DNA of 64,000 nt from Acidobacteriota bacterium (GTDB taxonomy: Bacteria > Acidobacteriota > Terriglobia > Acidiferrales > UBA7541), in assembly GCA_013289715.1 (NCBI GenBank), contig JABCZJ010000003.1, positions 62,001-126,000 on the forward strand, in the 5' to 3' direction. This document shows, one piece after another, positions 1-8,584 of this stretch (positions are counted from its first letter, which is position 1; each line of letters opens with the position of its first letter). The notes under the pieces were generated by a model that had not been told where the DNA came from, did not search any database, and worked only from the letters and a program-made list of their open reading frames with translations. The position numbers and the translations under genes were made by a program.

Positions 1-1064
1 GACGCCGACGAGGTTAGGCGCACGATCAGAAATTCCATCAGGGCGCGGGGATTCGGGTTTGCGGATTTTAGTTGGTTGTCGGCTTCGGCCAGGGCGATGA
101 CGCCGTTGATCAGATCTTGTTTGGGGATGCGATGGGCATTGCGCACGGCGGCTTCGGCGGCGTCGGGTCGCATGCCTAGCGTGCGGGCGGCTTGAAAACC
201 GCTGGTGCCTGCGGGCAGATCGCGGGCTTCGATCAGTTTGCGGTACATCCAGGCGAGCACGCCGACCAGGCCGATTGGTTCTTCGCCTTCGCGCAACAAA
301 TTATCGAGAAAATCGAGTGCGGCGTCGCGGCGGCGCGTTGCGAGCATCTCCGCCAGTTGCCACACCGTGTTTTTGCGGGCGGCGACGACGAGTTCTTCGA
401 CATCGGCAGTAGTGATGCGACCGCGGCCCTGAACGTAGGACGCGAGCTTCTGAATTTCCAGCTGCATGCGGGCTGGCTCGCTATTCAAAATGTCGGCGAG
501 CAGCGTGGCGGCGGGGCGGTCAAGTTCTGCGCCCAAGTCTTTGGCCATTTGCGCGGCGAGCGACGCGGCTGATTCATTGCCGAGCGTCAACTCGACGATC
601 AGCGCTTTCTCGGCGAGTATTTTGTAGAGGCGCTGGCGGTGATCGAGCTTGGGGACTTCGAAGACCAGCACGGTGAAGGGCGCAGGCTTTTCGAGGTAAT
701 CCGCAAAAGCTTGGAGCGTGTCCTTACGCGGGTCGTCTCCGCTGTCGCTATCGTCGTCCGCTTCGCTTGCGTCGCCATCTTTCGCACGACCCTGGATTGT
801 CTCCGCGCCGTCAATCAACACCACCTGGCAAGGCGCGAGCATCGGCATGGTTTCGGCGCGCTGAAATATTTCGCTCCAGTCGCCCCCGCGCACGGCAATG
901 CGGGCTAGCGCCCAATCGCGCATGGGTTCTGGCACGTAGGAATCAATGATTTTGCTGCGGCACAGATCGCGGAGGTAGGGATCGCTGCCTTCGAGCACGA
1001 TCGCGCCGACGGGCTTTCCTTTCGCCAGCTTCTCGATCAATTTTTCGGGCGAGAGATTGGGCAC
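1..1064 (-). CDS. holA: DNA polymerase III delta subunit, 3' end cut by the window edge
   Basis: The minus strand is open from a GTG at 1064 to the window edge, giving about 354 residues without a stop. Delta is the clamp-loader subunit that opens the beta sliding clamp. The reading fits the family: an N-terminal AAA-like part beginning VPNLSPEKLIEKL, a middle part with LILxGAET-like VVLIDGAETIQG, and the collar-domain pattern RKNTVWQLAEMLATRRRDAA followed by WMYRKLIEAR. An acidic insertion (ASEADDDSDSGDDPRK) sits near residue 115. The GTG start overlaps the TAG stop of the upstream lptE by one base, so translation is probably coupled; lptE followed by holA is a conserved bacterial order. Only a few C-terminal residues should be missing. 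Confidence 0.88.
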   Translation of the reverse strand, partial: MPNLSPEKLIEKLAKGKPVGAIVLEGSDPYLRDLCRSKIIDSYVPEPMRDWALARIAVRGGDWSEIFQRAETMPMLAPCQVVLIDGAETIQGRAKDGDASEADDDSDSGDDPRKDTLQAFADYLEKPAPFTVLVFEVPKLDHRQRLYKILAEKALIVELTLGNESAASLAAQMAKDLGAELDRPAATLLADILNSEPARMQLEIQKLASYVQGRGRITTADVEELVVAARKNTVWQLAEMLATRRRDAALDFLDNLLREGEEPIGLVGVLAWMYRKLIEARDLPAGTSGFQAARTLGMRPDAAEAAVRNAHRIPKQDLINGVIALAEADNQLKSANPNPRALMEFLIVRLTSSA

Positions 1065-1648
1065 TAGAAAGTCTCCAGGACGTTTGAGACCAGCTGCGCG
1101 GCAAAATCGCGGGACATGCGTTCCAGCGCGGGGTCCTGCTCTTCGAAAAAGCTCTGCACGTCGGAAGAAATCTGGTACTCGTCGCGATAGACCATGTCGT
1201 TGTTTTCGTACACGGGCTTTTCATCTTTCGTGCCGATGAGCTGAACTTTGGTGTGCACCGTGACGAGCATCATGGTCACTTGCCCGGTAGTGGCGTTAAA
1301 CAGCATCGGATCGGTCTCGATGGAAAGCACTTCGCCGTGCAGCACGGCGTCGGCGGTTGCGGGATCCTGCGCGATGCGATATTTGGTGCGCTGCACGAAT
1401 TGACGAATTACCGCAGCGGTGAAGCGCTGTTCGATTCGATAACGCGTCGTGTCGTTCTTAAATGCCGGAACGGCGATGGTGGTCCATTGCGCGGGCAGGT
1501 TTCCCGCGCGGCCGGCGACGTGATAGCCGCAGCCGCTAACGCTGGCAACGAGCAGCAGCGCGCTGATCACTATAAGCTGCGCGGCGCGCTGCGGATTTTT
1601 ATTGTACGCGCGGTTCTGCAACCAATTCCTCCGCGATGCGCACGGCAT
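1064..1648 (-). CDS. lptE: LPS-assembly lipoprotein LptE-like
   Basis: A 194-residue exported lipoprotein. After a basic N-terminus there is a hydrophobic segment and a lipobox ending SVSGC (Cys about residue 40), followed by GYHVAGRAGNLP, the typical start of mature LptE. The body has the LptE pattern of a strand TIAVPAFKNDT, RIEQRFTAAVIRQF and a C-terminal helix. LptE plugs the LptD barrel and helps insert lipopolysaccharide into the outer membrane, so the organism is a diderm. The first about 17 codons overlap the end of the Asd-like gene; a TTG about 8 codons further in is an alternative start. The gene lies directly before holA. Confidence 0.8.
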   Translation of the reverse strand: MPCASRRNWLQNRAYNKNPQRAAQLIVISALLLVASVSGCGYHVAGRAGNLPAQWTTIAVPAFKNDTTRYRIEQRFTAAVIRQFVQRTKYRIAQDPATADAVLHGEVLSIETDPMLFNATTGQVTMMLVTVHTKVQLIGTKDEKPVYENNDMVYRDEYQISSDVQSFFEEQDPALERMSRDFAAQLVSNVLETF

Positions 1649-2663
1649 TCACCACTGCCAGGCGCAGATTATCGGCGACGCCCCAAATCCAAACGCCCGC
1701 CGCGACGTTCGGGTCCGGGTCAATGCACGCGAGATGAATTTCGCTTTCTCCGGCGACGGTCACGTTGCTGGGCGCGGGATCTTCGGGCGCGTCAACCTTC
1801 ACACCTAGATTGCTGAAAGCCGCTTGGAGTTGCTCGCCCGCGAGCGGCGCGGCAAATTCGGCGTAGGCGGCGAAAGCGTATCCGTAAAAGACTGGCGCTT
1901 GCACCAGCTGAATGGCCGGAGCTTGTGCTCGGCCGGCGAGATATTCCGCGACGTCTTTCGCGATCGAGTTGCGGACCTCTGCAAACGTGGGTTTGCTGTC
2001 CGGGCCATACCCCGCCAGCAGGTTGAAGGCGACTTGTGCATCGAACACGGGCTGCACGATCGGACGGAAGGAAAGCAAATTCGTGGTTTGGGCTTCGAGC
2101 TCGTCCACGCCGGCCTGATCGCGTTCCGAGACTGGAGGGAAAAGCAGCAGCATGGTGCGCAGCGGCGAAAATTTTGCGACCGCCGCCGCTAGCGTGCACG
2201 CGATGATCACTCCTGAGCCGGGCGACGAGTATGCGACCGATTTGCGCGCGGCGTTCACGCCATTCGTGGACTTTGCTGCGTTGAGTCCCGGGCGCGGCAG
2301 CAACGCCGTTGCCAGCGCGGGAATCCAGGACGTGGATTCGCCGCTCGCGGCCAGCGCGCCGCTAAGATCAATCACGACGGCGCCGGAACGTTGCGCCGCA
2401 GGCCAATTCCGCGCGGCATCCTGCTGCGAGCCGGTGAAAAATACGAAGCGGGCGTCTTCGAAGCTGTCTTCTTCAAGCGCGCGAATGAATGTGGGTTCAC
2501 CGCCTGCTTCCGTGAGCGTGCCGGCCAGCGCGGGTTCATCCAGCAGCACGATATCGCTGGCGGGGAAATTGCGCTCTTCGAGGACGAGCTTCAATTCCTT
2601 GCCACGCAAGGAAGAAGCGCCAACGATGGCGACGCGTGTGGATTTAGCCGGCCCGGAGGGCAT
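1599..2663 (-). CDS. Asd/USG-1-like dehydrogenase homologue lacking the catalytic cysteine
   Basis: 354 residues with the aspartate-semialdehyde dehydrogenase fold: N-terminal Rossmann start RVAIVGASSLRGKELKLVLEER, a FVFFTGS strand, and a C-terminal dimerisation domain ending NLRLAVVNAVRIAEEL. True Asd has an Asn-Pro-Asn-Cys active site; here the equivalent stretch reads SSPGSGVI, with Ser for Cys. The conserved R..V...GH segment reads QAPVFYGYAFA, with Gln for Arg and Tyr for His. The enzyme is therefore probably inactive in the Asd reaction and resembles the E. coli USG-1 class of paralogues. It sits between pssA (3 bases upstream) and lptE (overlap of 50 bases), so it is co-transcribed with envelope genes. 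Function unknown. Confidence 0.75.
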   Translation of the reverse strand: MPSGPAKSTRVAIVGASSLRGKELKLVLEERNFPASDIVLLDEPALAGTLTEAGGEPTFIRALEEDSFEDARFVFFTGSQQDAARNWPAAQRSGAVVIDLSGALAASGESTSWIPALATALLPRPGLNAAKSTNGVNAARKSVAYSSPGSGVIIACTLAAAVAKFSPLRTMLLLFPPVSERDQAGVDELEAQTTNLLSFRPIVQPVFDAQVAFNLLAGYGPDSKPTFAEVRNSIAKDVAEYLAGRAQAPAIQLVQAPVFYGYAFAAYAEFAAPLAGEQLQAAFSNLGVKVDAPEDPAPSNVTVAGESEIHLACIDPDPNVAAGVWIWGVADNLRLAVVNAVRIAEELVAEPRVQ

Positions 2664-2666
2664 GGT

Positions 2667-3500
2667 CTAGGCAGGCCGCGAAGCGAGACGGTGGCGCACA
2701 GTGCGCACCAACTGCATCACGGGCCCGTGTGCGGTGTAACCGGCGGTGAAGAGCAGCAAGGTGAGGTGCGAGAAGTACACGACGGCTCCGAAGAGCAGCG
2801 CAACTAAAATCACCGCGAGAGAAGGCTGGCGGCGCGTCAGCGGAACATCCTTGAAACTGAAAAAGCGCAGCGAGCTGGACATCAGTATGCCGAGCACAAC
2901 GAGCAACGCGAGCCAGGCGACGGAGGCGCGAAAGTCCTCGATAGGATGGCCGTGACAGAAATGGACCGTCGCCGCAATCATGCCGGCGGCTGCGGGAGTG
3001 GGCATGCCCGCGAAATAGCGGTTGCCGCCCGGAGCCATGCCTTGAATGTTGAAGCGCGCCAGGCGCCACGCGCAGCAAGCGACGTAAAAGAAACCGATGA
3101 GCCAGCCGAGTTGGGTCAGGTGCAGAGCTTCCGGCGCGTTGGCCGCGGCGATGGCGCGCACTCCCCACGCATAGGCGAGAAATGCCGGCGCCATACCAAA
3201 GCTCACGACATCAGCCAGCGAATCGAATTCTCTGCCGAAGGCGCTTTCGGTGTGCATCGCGCGGGCGATGCGTCCATCCATGGCGTCAAATAAATACGCG
3301 ACGCCCACGGCGCAGGCGGCGTTATCGAGATCGGTAATTTTTCCGTCGAGAGTGGCGAGAATGGCGTAGTAGCCGCACAACATGTTGGCGACGGTGCAGG
3401 CGCTGGGAAGAATGTAAACGCCACGGCGCAAACGATGATTGCGGAACGGACGGCGGGGCTCTTCGTCGTGACCGATGGGATCTATGTCGTTGAATTCCAT
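2667..3500 (-). CDS. pssA: CDP-diacylglycerol-serine O-phosphatidyltransferase
   Basis: A 277-residue integral membrane enzyme that makes phosphatidylserine from CDP-diacylglycerol and serine. The CDP-alcohol phosphotransferase signature is intact around residues 70-95: DAMDGRIARAM, then G..FDSLAD (DG..AR........G...D...D). Several hydrophobic helices follow. I chose the ATG at 3500 (MEFNDIDPIGHDEE) over longer upstream frames because it overlaps the psd stop by 19 bases, which suggests coupling. psd directly upstream decarboxylates the product, so the pair forms a complete phosphatidylethanolamine route. Confidence 0.88.
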   Translation of the reverse strand: MEFNDIDPIGHDEEPRRPFRNHRLRRGVYILPSACTVANMLCGYYAILATLDGKITDLDNAACAVGVAYLFDAMDGRIARAMHTESAFGREFDSLADVVSFGMAPAFLAYAWGVRAIAAANAPEALHLTQLGWLIGFFYVACCAWRLARFNIQGMAPGGNRYFAGMPTPAAAGMIAATVHFCHGHPIEDFRASVAWLALLVVLGILMSSSLRFFSFKDVPLTRRQPSLAVILVALLFGAVVYFSHLTLLLFTAGYTAHGPVMQLVRTVRHRLASRPA

Positions 3501-4102
3501 TTCGCGATTACGCTCTCGCCGCCCTTTACGTGCTGCCCGCGCCGGATGACGACTTGCGTATCCAGGGGCAGCCAAATATCCACGCGCGAACCGAAACGAA
3601 TCAGGCCAACGCGCTCACCCATTACGACCTCTTGCCCTTCGTCTTTCCAGCATATCACGCGACGCGCGATAGCTCCGGCGATTTGTTTGAAAACGACACT
3701 CCCTTGAGGCGTATGCAGATAAATAATATTTTGTTCGTTTTCACGTGAGGCGTCGGAGCGGAACGCGGCGTAGAAACGGCCGGGGCGGTAGACCACGTCG
3801 GCGATGCGTCCGGTTGCAGGCGCGCGCTGGACGTGGACGTTCCAGATGGAAAGAAAGATGCTGATACGATGGCCCATCACGGAGTCCAGCATTTCGTCCA
3901 CGATTTCGACGACGCGGCCATCCGCGGGGGAGATGATGACGCCGGGTGTGGTGGGAATTACGCGCTGGGGATCGCGGAAGAAATAAAAGATGAAGAGTCC
4001 TAGGAGAATTAGCGCTACGCCGAGAATTTTCCAGCCAGGGATAAAGCACAGTGCGCCCGCAATGAGCGGCGGCAGGGCGAATCGGTACGCGTCTCTAATC
4101 AT
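3482..4102 (-). CDS. psd: Phosphatidylserine decarboxylase, short type
   Basis: 206 residues, the size of the short PSD-A subfamily rather than the longer E. coli form. Two N-terminal hydrophobic helices are followed by YFFRDPQRVIP, SPADGRVVEI and NVHVQRAPATGRI, all family hallmarks. The self-processing site is the FGSR motif in GLIRFGSRVD, near residue 168, where serine becomes the pyruvoyl cofactor and the chain splits into beta and alpha subunits. It converts phosphatidylserine to phosphatidylethanolamine in the inner membrane. First gene of the psd-pssA-asd-like-lptE-holA run; no clear SD core is needed beyond the ATG at 4102, where the hydrophobic N-terminus begins. Confidence 0.92.
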   Translation of the reverse strand: MIRDAYRFALPPLIAGALCFIPGWKILGVALILLGLFIFYFFRDPQRVIPTTPGVIISPADGRVVEIVDEMLDSVMGHRISIFLSIWNVHVQRAPATGRIADVVYRPGRFYAAFRSDASRENEQNIIYLHTPQGSVVFKQIAGAIARRVICWKDEGQEVVMGERVGLIRFGSRVDIWLPLDTQVVIRRGQHVKGGESVIAKWNSTT

Positions 4103-4180
4103 GGGCCTGGGCGAAATCCTTTGCTCGCGAGAATATACGGCGCGCGCGGGCGCCGTGGCGCGATGGGTTGCGGACTAAAA

Positions 4181-4220
4181 GTACGACGAATGCACCGGTA
4201 TTGTACGACAGAAGTACGAG
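4181..4220. repeat. Three GTACGA repeats upstream of psd
   Basis: In the 148-base gap between psd and the DUF465 gene the hexamer GTACGA occurs at 4181, 4203 and 4214; the first two extend to GTACGAC and are spaced 22 bases apart, about two helical turns. This could be a binding site for a regulator of the psd operon, but chance is not excluded. Confidence 0.3.
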
Positions 4221-4250
4221 TGCTGCGCGGGCCCCAGCGGTAAAAATCGT

Positions 4251-4493
4251 TCAGTGATGGACCATGTCATGATCGTGGCGGTAACGCGCCACAATCATTT
4301 CCATCAAATCTTTCAGACGCAACTTCATTTTCTTCAAGCCGATTTCCAGTTCCATGTCTTCCACGTTCCAGTAGGATTGACTGACGAGTTCTTTCAGCTG
4401 GGATTCACAGCGGGAGTGTTCTTCGAAGAGCCGGCGGTATTCCTGGTTCGATTCCAACAGGGACTGCCGGATATCATGCGTCGTGATCGGCAT
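4251..4493 (-). CDS. DUF465 (YdcH-like) small coiled-coil protein
   Basis: 80 residues, highly charged and helical. It matches the DUF465 pattern: a first helix with YRRLFEEHSRCESQLKEL and a second with LKKMKLRLKDLMEMIV, i.e. a helical hairpin. Family members are cytoplasmic, 60-80 residues long, of unknown function. It ends in a histidine-rich tail (RYRHDHDMVHH) that is not typical of the family core. Stands alone between divergently oriented neighbours. Confidence 0.75.
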   Translation of the reverse strand: MPITTHDIRQSLLESNQEYRRLFEEHSRCESQLKELVSQSYWNVEDMELEIGLKKMKLRLKDLMEMIVARYRHDHDMVHH

Positions 4494-4710
4494 CCATTCC
4501 CTCCAGGGGTGTAGAAGCGTTCACATAAGCGTAACAATTATCACATTTGGGATGTGGAAGCCAAGAGGTAAGAAGTGGCGGCTCAGGCTTTTGTCTGGCA
4601 GGCGTGATACTCGCGTGTGTCCGTAAAGCGCGGGCAGGGGCGCCGATGGCGGGACGATTCTCAGGATGTTGTTGCTGCTGTGATATCGTTCGACCGCGGG
4701 AGGCGACCTG

Positions 4711-5469
4711 ATGCGCATCTACGCTACCGATGTGCTCTCGATATTCGCGAGTTTTCTGTTGGCCTGGTTCCCTGCTCAGGGTAAGCGCTCGACTGCTGCT
4801 GATTCGGGCCAATCACTCACTGTGGTTGGTGGTTGTGCCCAACAACATGCATTTCAGCTCCATCTTCAGCCCGACACCGGGGGCGGCCCACATTTTGTCG
4901 TGACGAATCTGTGCGCGGAACCGCTGACAGCGTTTTACCTTGAAACATCTTCGTCAGCCGACGGAAGGCCCACGGGCGGACAACTGTGGGACGCACTCTC
5001 GCCGCACCGTTCGCCGCTTGCTAAAGACGGTACGATTTCACAATCGCTCGCGCATGTGGTCGGCCAACCGTTCTCCGACAAAATTGAAATAACAGCGGCC
5101 GTATGGGCTGACGGCAGCACGTTCGGCGATCCCGAGAAGCTAAAGCGGATTTTTTTGAATCGTATTACTGATCTGCAGAGCTACGAGCGGGCAATTTCTC
5201 TGGTGCAGAAAGGCCTTCAGGAGAACTGGACGCGTGATCAATATGTGGCGGCTTGGGACCAAGAGAACAAGAAAGCACCGCTGACCGGCGCAGCGGCTGG
5301 CATGATGGAGGTGAATCTCCGGAGAAATTCGGGTCTGGACTCCCCAAGTAATCTACGACGCATAATGCAGCACTTCCGCGAAATGTTCATTCAATACCGC
5401 GATTTATTGCGGCAATCCAAACCGGATTTGAACGCCGTCGGTAATTCCAACGGAAGAACTACTCCTTAA
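4711..5469 (+). CDS. Exported protein of unknown function
   Basis: 252 residues, preceded by GGGAGG seven bases before the ATG. The N-terminus is a signal-peptide-like hydrophobic stretch (about residues 7-22). Mature part has no motif I recognise; it contains the phrase FVVTNLCAEPLTAFYLE, a common feature of acidobacterial secreted proteins that measure or bind something at the surface, then a helical second half with many charged residues (LQSYERAISLVQKGL). Function unknown. Transcribed toward the decarboxylase gene, whose 3' end is 19 bases away (convergent). Confidence 0.6.
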   Translation: MRIYATDVLSIFASFLLAWFPAQGKRSTAADSGQSLTVVGGCAQQHAFQLHLQPDTGGGPHFVVTNLCAEPLTAFYLETSSSADGRPTGGQLWDALSPHRSPLAKDGTISQSLAHVVGQPFSDKIEITAAVWADGSTFGDPEKLKRIFLNRITDLQSYERAISLVQKGLQENWTRDQYVAAWDQENKKAPLTGAAAGMMEVNLRRNSGLDSPSNLRRIMQHFREMFIQYRDLLRQSKPDLNAVGNSNGRTTP

Positions 5470-5488
5470 GGGGAGCGCGGCGGCGCGA

Positions 5489-6853
5489 TCAGCGAGACAG
5501 CGCGCCGTCCGCGACGCCAGCTAGAATTGCCCAGATGCGGCCGAGCCAGTTGCGGTGTTCGGGCTTCATTAGGACTGAGCGGAGGCAGAGGACTGTATCT
5601 TCCCGAGCGCCTGTCAGATTGTGCTGCGCAGCGAAAAATCTGAAAGGCACGCGAACCAGGGCGAGATGCAAATGTTGTCTTGCGGTGGCGGCGAAGATGC
5701 GCTGCGACAGTGCGGAGATTTCGGCGACCGTTTTCGCGCGCGGCGCCCATACGACGATGTCGAGTTCTGGCGCGAACGGGAGCATCCAGCGCGTGTCGCT
5801 TGCAAGTCGCTGCGCGAACTGCAGCGCAGCGTCGCGGGAGGCCTCGAGCATTCCTGCGAATTCCCCGCCCCGGACGAGCGGCAGCAGGCGTTGCGTGGCC
5901 CATAGGGCGACGGCGGAAGCTCCGGGGCGCGAACATTCCAGGCTGATTTCGCCCAGGTGGAGTTCCGAAGAGCTAAAATACGTGTACGGCGATTCGTGTT
6001 TGTAGATTGCGCCGACCAGCGGATCGCGAAACAGCACGCAGCCGCAGCCGTAGGGTTGCAGGCCGTGCTTGTGCGGGTCAATGACGATGGAATCGGCGAG
6101 GCCGATCCGGTCGAAACTGGCGCGGGTTTCGGCGGCCAGGTTCGATGCTAGCGTGAAATATCCGCCGTACGCGGCGTCCACGTGCAAGCGAAAATTGTAG
6201 CGCTCGCGGAGGCGCAAAATTTCGGGCAGCGGGTCCACGGAGCCAGTTCCGGTGGTGCCTGCTGTGGCGACTACGCAGCCGACATCTCCGGCGGCTAACA
6301 TTTTTTCCAGGGCGCTTGGGTCCATGCGGCCGCGAATGTCGCTCGGCACGTTCGCGAACGGCAACTGCAGCACGGCGGAGATGCGTTTGTGCGTGTAGTG
6401 CGATTGGTCGGACGCGACGATTTTTTTTCCGGGATTTAGTTGGCCTGCGACCCAGAGGGCTTCGAGATTTGCCATCGTTCCGCCGCCGCACAGGTGGCCG
6501 AGGTGCTGCTGCCAGCCGAACATTGCGGCGATCTGCGCGACGGCTTCTTTTTCCATGGCGGAACTGGCGCGGCCGCCATCGAGCGCGTGATTGTTGGGAT
6601 TGATCCACGTGGCCAGCGCGTAGGCGGCGCGGGCGATCGGGTGCGGAGGCTTGAGCATTTGTCCGGCGTAGAGCGGATGAAAATACGGGTAGTTGTCCTG
6701 AAGTTTGTTCGCAACTTCGTTCATCACAGCGGCTAGGCGCGGGTCCGGCGCGGGTGCGGGATTTTCTGTGATTGCGGGCAGCGCGGCGAATCCGCCGTCG
6801 AGTTGCTGCAGAGAATCCTTCAGGAGTTGCAGGGTGGTTTCTTCCAGGTGCAT
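5489..6853 (-). CDS. PLP-dependent group II amino-acid decarboxylase
   Basis: 454 residues with the fold of aromatic-L-amino-acid/glutamate decarboxylases. Visible landmarks: GGGTMANLEALWVA (cofactor phosphate site), VATAGTTGTGSVDP, HVDAAYGG (Asp pairs with the PLP ring nitrogen, followed by the conserved Ala) and the Schiff-base lysine in IDPHKHGLQPYGCG near residue 271. The substrate cannot be told from sequence; tyrosine, aspartate or glutamate decarboxylase-like roles are all possible, and decarboxylation could feed polyamine, beta-alanine or amine synthesis. The small unknown gene 21 bases upstream is probably on the same transcript. Confidence 0.82.
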   Translation of the reverse strand: MHLEETTLQLLKDSLQQLDGGFAALPAITENPAPAPDPRLAAVMNEVANKLQDNYPYFHPLYAGQMLKPPHPIARAAYALATWINPNNHALDGGRASSAMEKEAVAQIAAMFGWQQHLGHLCGGGTMANLEALWVAGQLNPGKKIVASDQSHYTHKRISAVLQLPFANVPSDIRGRMDPSALEKMLAAGDVGCVVATAGTTGTGSVDPLPEILRLRERYNFRLHVDAAYGGYFTLASNLAAETRASFDRIGLADSIVIDPHKHGLQPYGCGCVLFRDPLVGAIYKHESPYTYFSSSELHLGEISLECSRPGASAVALWATQRLLPLVRGGEFAGMLEASRDAALQFAQRLASDTRWMLPFAPELDIVVWAPRAKTVAEISALSQRIFAATARQHLHLALVRVPFRFFAAQHNLTGAREDTVLCLRSVLMKPEHRNWLGRIWAILAGVADGALSR

Positions 6854-6874
6854 ATGTCCCTCGTTCTTTTCGCG

Positions 6875-7204
6875 CTATTGGATTCCTTCGTCGGCAAGGT
6901 AGTTGTGGAAAATACCGAAACGAATCTTGTCGGAGACCCTTATTGAATCCGCAAGTGCAATCAACTCCTGCGACACTGCGGAAGTTTCCAGACGGTCGTC
7001 GAGCGTCCCAGCGTCTGCCAACTCGATAAGTTCTAGACTGTACTCTTGCAGTTCTCCCCTGACTCGCTGCTCAAACTCAACGGCATCCACCGCCAGTGCA
7101 AGGGCATTCACGTACGCTCCCTTCGCACCCTTGGAAAGCACGGATTCCCGCGACCTTGGTTTCACGTGGGCCAACGCAATCCAAATGCATTCACGTTTTG
7201 GCAT
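6875..7204 (-). CDS. Small protein of unknown function
   Basis: 109 residues, no signal peptide, acidic in the second half (ELQEYSLELIELADAGTLDDRLE). It is mostly helical by eye and contains no motif I recognise. It lies 21 bases upstream of the PLP decarboxylase on the same strand, so co-transcription is likely, but that gives no clear hint to its role. Confidence 0.45.
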   Translation of the reverse strand: MPKRECIWIALAHVKPRSRESVLSKGAKGAYVNALALAVDAVEFEQRVRGELQEYSLELIELADAGTLDDRLETSAVSQELIALADSIRVSDKIRFGIFHNYLADEGIQ

Positions 7205-7259
7205 CGGTTTGAATCGTCGTGCCAGACGGTGCCATGAATCATCTCACGTGTCTGGGGGC

Positions 7260-7694
7260 TTAAAGCGTCGCTGTGAGCAGAAGGGCGTCCTCTACCGGAG
7301 CCGTGTAGTAGCGCGGGCGCCGGCCTACTACTTCGAACTTATGGCTCGCGTAGAAGCGCAGCGCGGATAGATTTGATGCGCGGACTTCCAGAATGGCTTG
7401 GGTTGCCTGGAACGTCTGCGCCCACCGCAGCGCTTCCTCTAGGAGCTTGGCGCCGATTCCACAGCGGCGCCACTCGGACTCTACAGCGAAATTGAGAATT
7501 TCAAGTTCGCTGCTAAGGCGGCGCGCTACGAGGAACCCGGCCAGTTCCGCTTCTTCCTCCGCGACCCATCCGGCCATTTCGCCGCGCGCGACGCGATCGT
7601 AATCCCAGGCAGCCCACTGCGCGATTTCCGGGCACGCGGCTTGAATCGCAAGGATGGCTTGCACGTCGCGGGATTCCAGGGCACGAATCGTCAA
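7260..7694 (-). CDS. rimI: Ribosomal-protein-alanine N-acetyltransferase, GNAT fold
   Basis: 144 residues with the GNAT acetyl-CoA site: the beta-bulge EILNFAVESEWRRCGIGAKLLEEAL contains the R/Q-x-x-G-x-G/A loop (RRCGIGAKLL), followed by LEVRASNLSALRFYASHKFEVVGRRPRYYT, a RimI hallmark. RimI acetylates the N-terminal alanine of ribosomal protein S18 in the cytoplasm. It follows tsaB with a 5-base gap; tsaB-rimI is a widespread pair, which supports the name over a generic acetyltransferase. Confidence 0.85.
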   Translation of the reverse strand: MTIRALESRDVQAILAIQAACPEIAQWAAWDYDRVARGEMAGWVAEEEAELAGFLVARRLSSELEILNFAVESEWRRCGIGAKLLEEALRWAQTFQATQAILEVRASNLSALRFYASHKFEVVGRRPRYYTAPVEDALLLTATL

Positions 7695-7699
7695 GATGG

Positions 7700-8437
7700 T
7701 TATCCGTCCTTCCAGCGCATTTCGGCGTCGGTGCGGCGCACGTAATTCGCCTCAAGCGTAAGCGCGTCACTCACTTGTCCACGCAACGCACGCGCGTGTG
7801 CGATCCGCCCGATGGACGGCGCGAGGACGCTGGAGACAATTTCGAGTCCAGCGAAACCCGCGGTCAAATTTAATGTCAATCGCGACACGGCCGCGACGAC
7901 AGAAGCATCCGGAGTGACGATGCTAAAGCCGTCACTACCATCGCCGCGCGGAGCGCCGCCATCGTTCGCGAGCGCACCGAGTTTCCCCGCAAACTCTTCC
8001 GGCGTTACCACGAATTCCTCACCGTCGAGCGCATGCCCCGTCGTCGTCGTCCGATACATGCCAAAATAAATCTGCCCGCGCCGAGCGTCCAGAGCGGGTA
8101 CTAAAACTGTGCTGCCGGTTCGAGCCTGAAACGCGACAGCTTCCAGCGCGCTCACCCCAACCACGGGTTTGCGGTAAACCTCCGCCCAGCCCTTCGCGGC
8201 CGTCAAGCCAACGCGCAACCCAGTGAAAGAACCAGGCCCAGCCGATACCGCGAACAGGTCAAATTCGTCTAGTTTCAGCGTCAGATCCCCCAGCAAGAAG
8301 TCCAAATGGCGGAAAATCCGCGAGGAATAGTTCTCCTCGGCGCGCGTCGAGATGACGCCAAGGGTGATTTCGTCACGCAGAATTGCGACACTTCCGGCGG
8401 GCGAAGAGGTGTCCAGGGAGAGGGTTAGCACGTGCAC
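7700..8437 (-). CDS. tsaB: tRNA threonylcarbamoyladenosine biosynthesis protein TsaB
   Basis: 245 residues, GTG start at 8437 giving MHVLTLSLDTSSPAGSVAIL, the usual N-terminal strand. The signature SAGPGSFTGLRVGLTAAKG is present near residue 65, and VPALDARRGQIYFGMY follows. TsaB is the non-catalytic partner of TsaD in the complex that adds the t6A modification at position 37 of ANN-decoding tRNAs; tsaD is also in this window at 14413-15537. Upstream lies the divergent carD promoter. Confidence 0.9.
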   Translation of the reverse strand: MHVLTLSLDTSSPAGSVAILRDEITLGVISTRAEENYSSRIFRHLDFLLGDLTLKLDEFDLFAVSAGPGSFTGLRVGLTAAKGWAEVYRKPVVGVSALEAVAFQARTGSTVLVPALDARRGQIYFGMYRTTTTGHALDGEEFVVTPEEFAGKLGALANDGGAPRGDGSDGFSIVTPDASVVAAVSRLTLNLTAGFAGLEIVSSVLAPSIGRIAHARALRGQVSDALTLEANYVRRTDAEMRWKDG

Positions 8438-8522
8438 CAGTATAGGGCAATTTGGGGGCCAATCTTACTGAAAACATTCGGTTTCTCAGCCTCGAGACGT
8501 TGCGCCAAACCACCCATTTATC

Positions 8523-8551
8523 TTGACGTTTATGACCCATGTGCCTAAACT
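8523..8551 (+). promoter_or_regulatory. Sigma-70-like promoter of carD
   Basis: TTGACG at 8523-8528, a 17-base spacer, and TAAACT at 8546-8551. Transcription should begin about 8558, leaving a short leader with a GGGGAGGG ribosome-binding stretch before the ATG at 8585. Confidence 0.6.
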
Positions 8552-8584
8552 TTCAATATGCTTTTCGGGGAGGGTCGTGCATCC

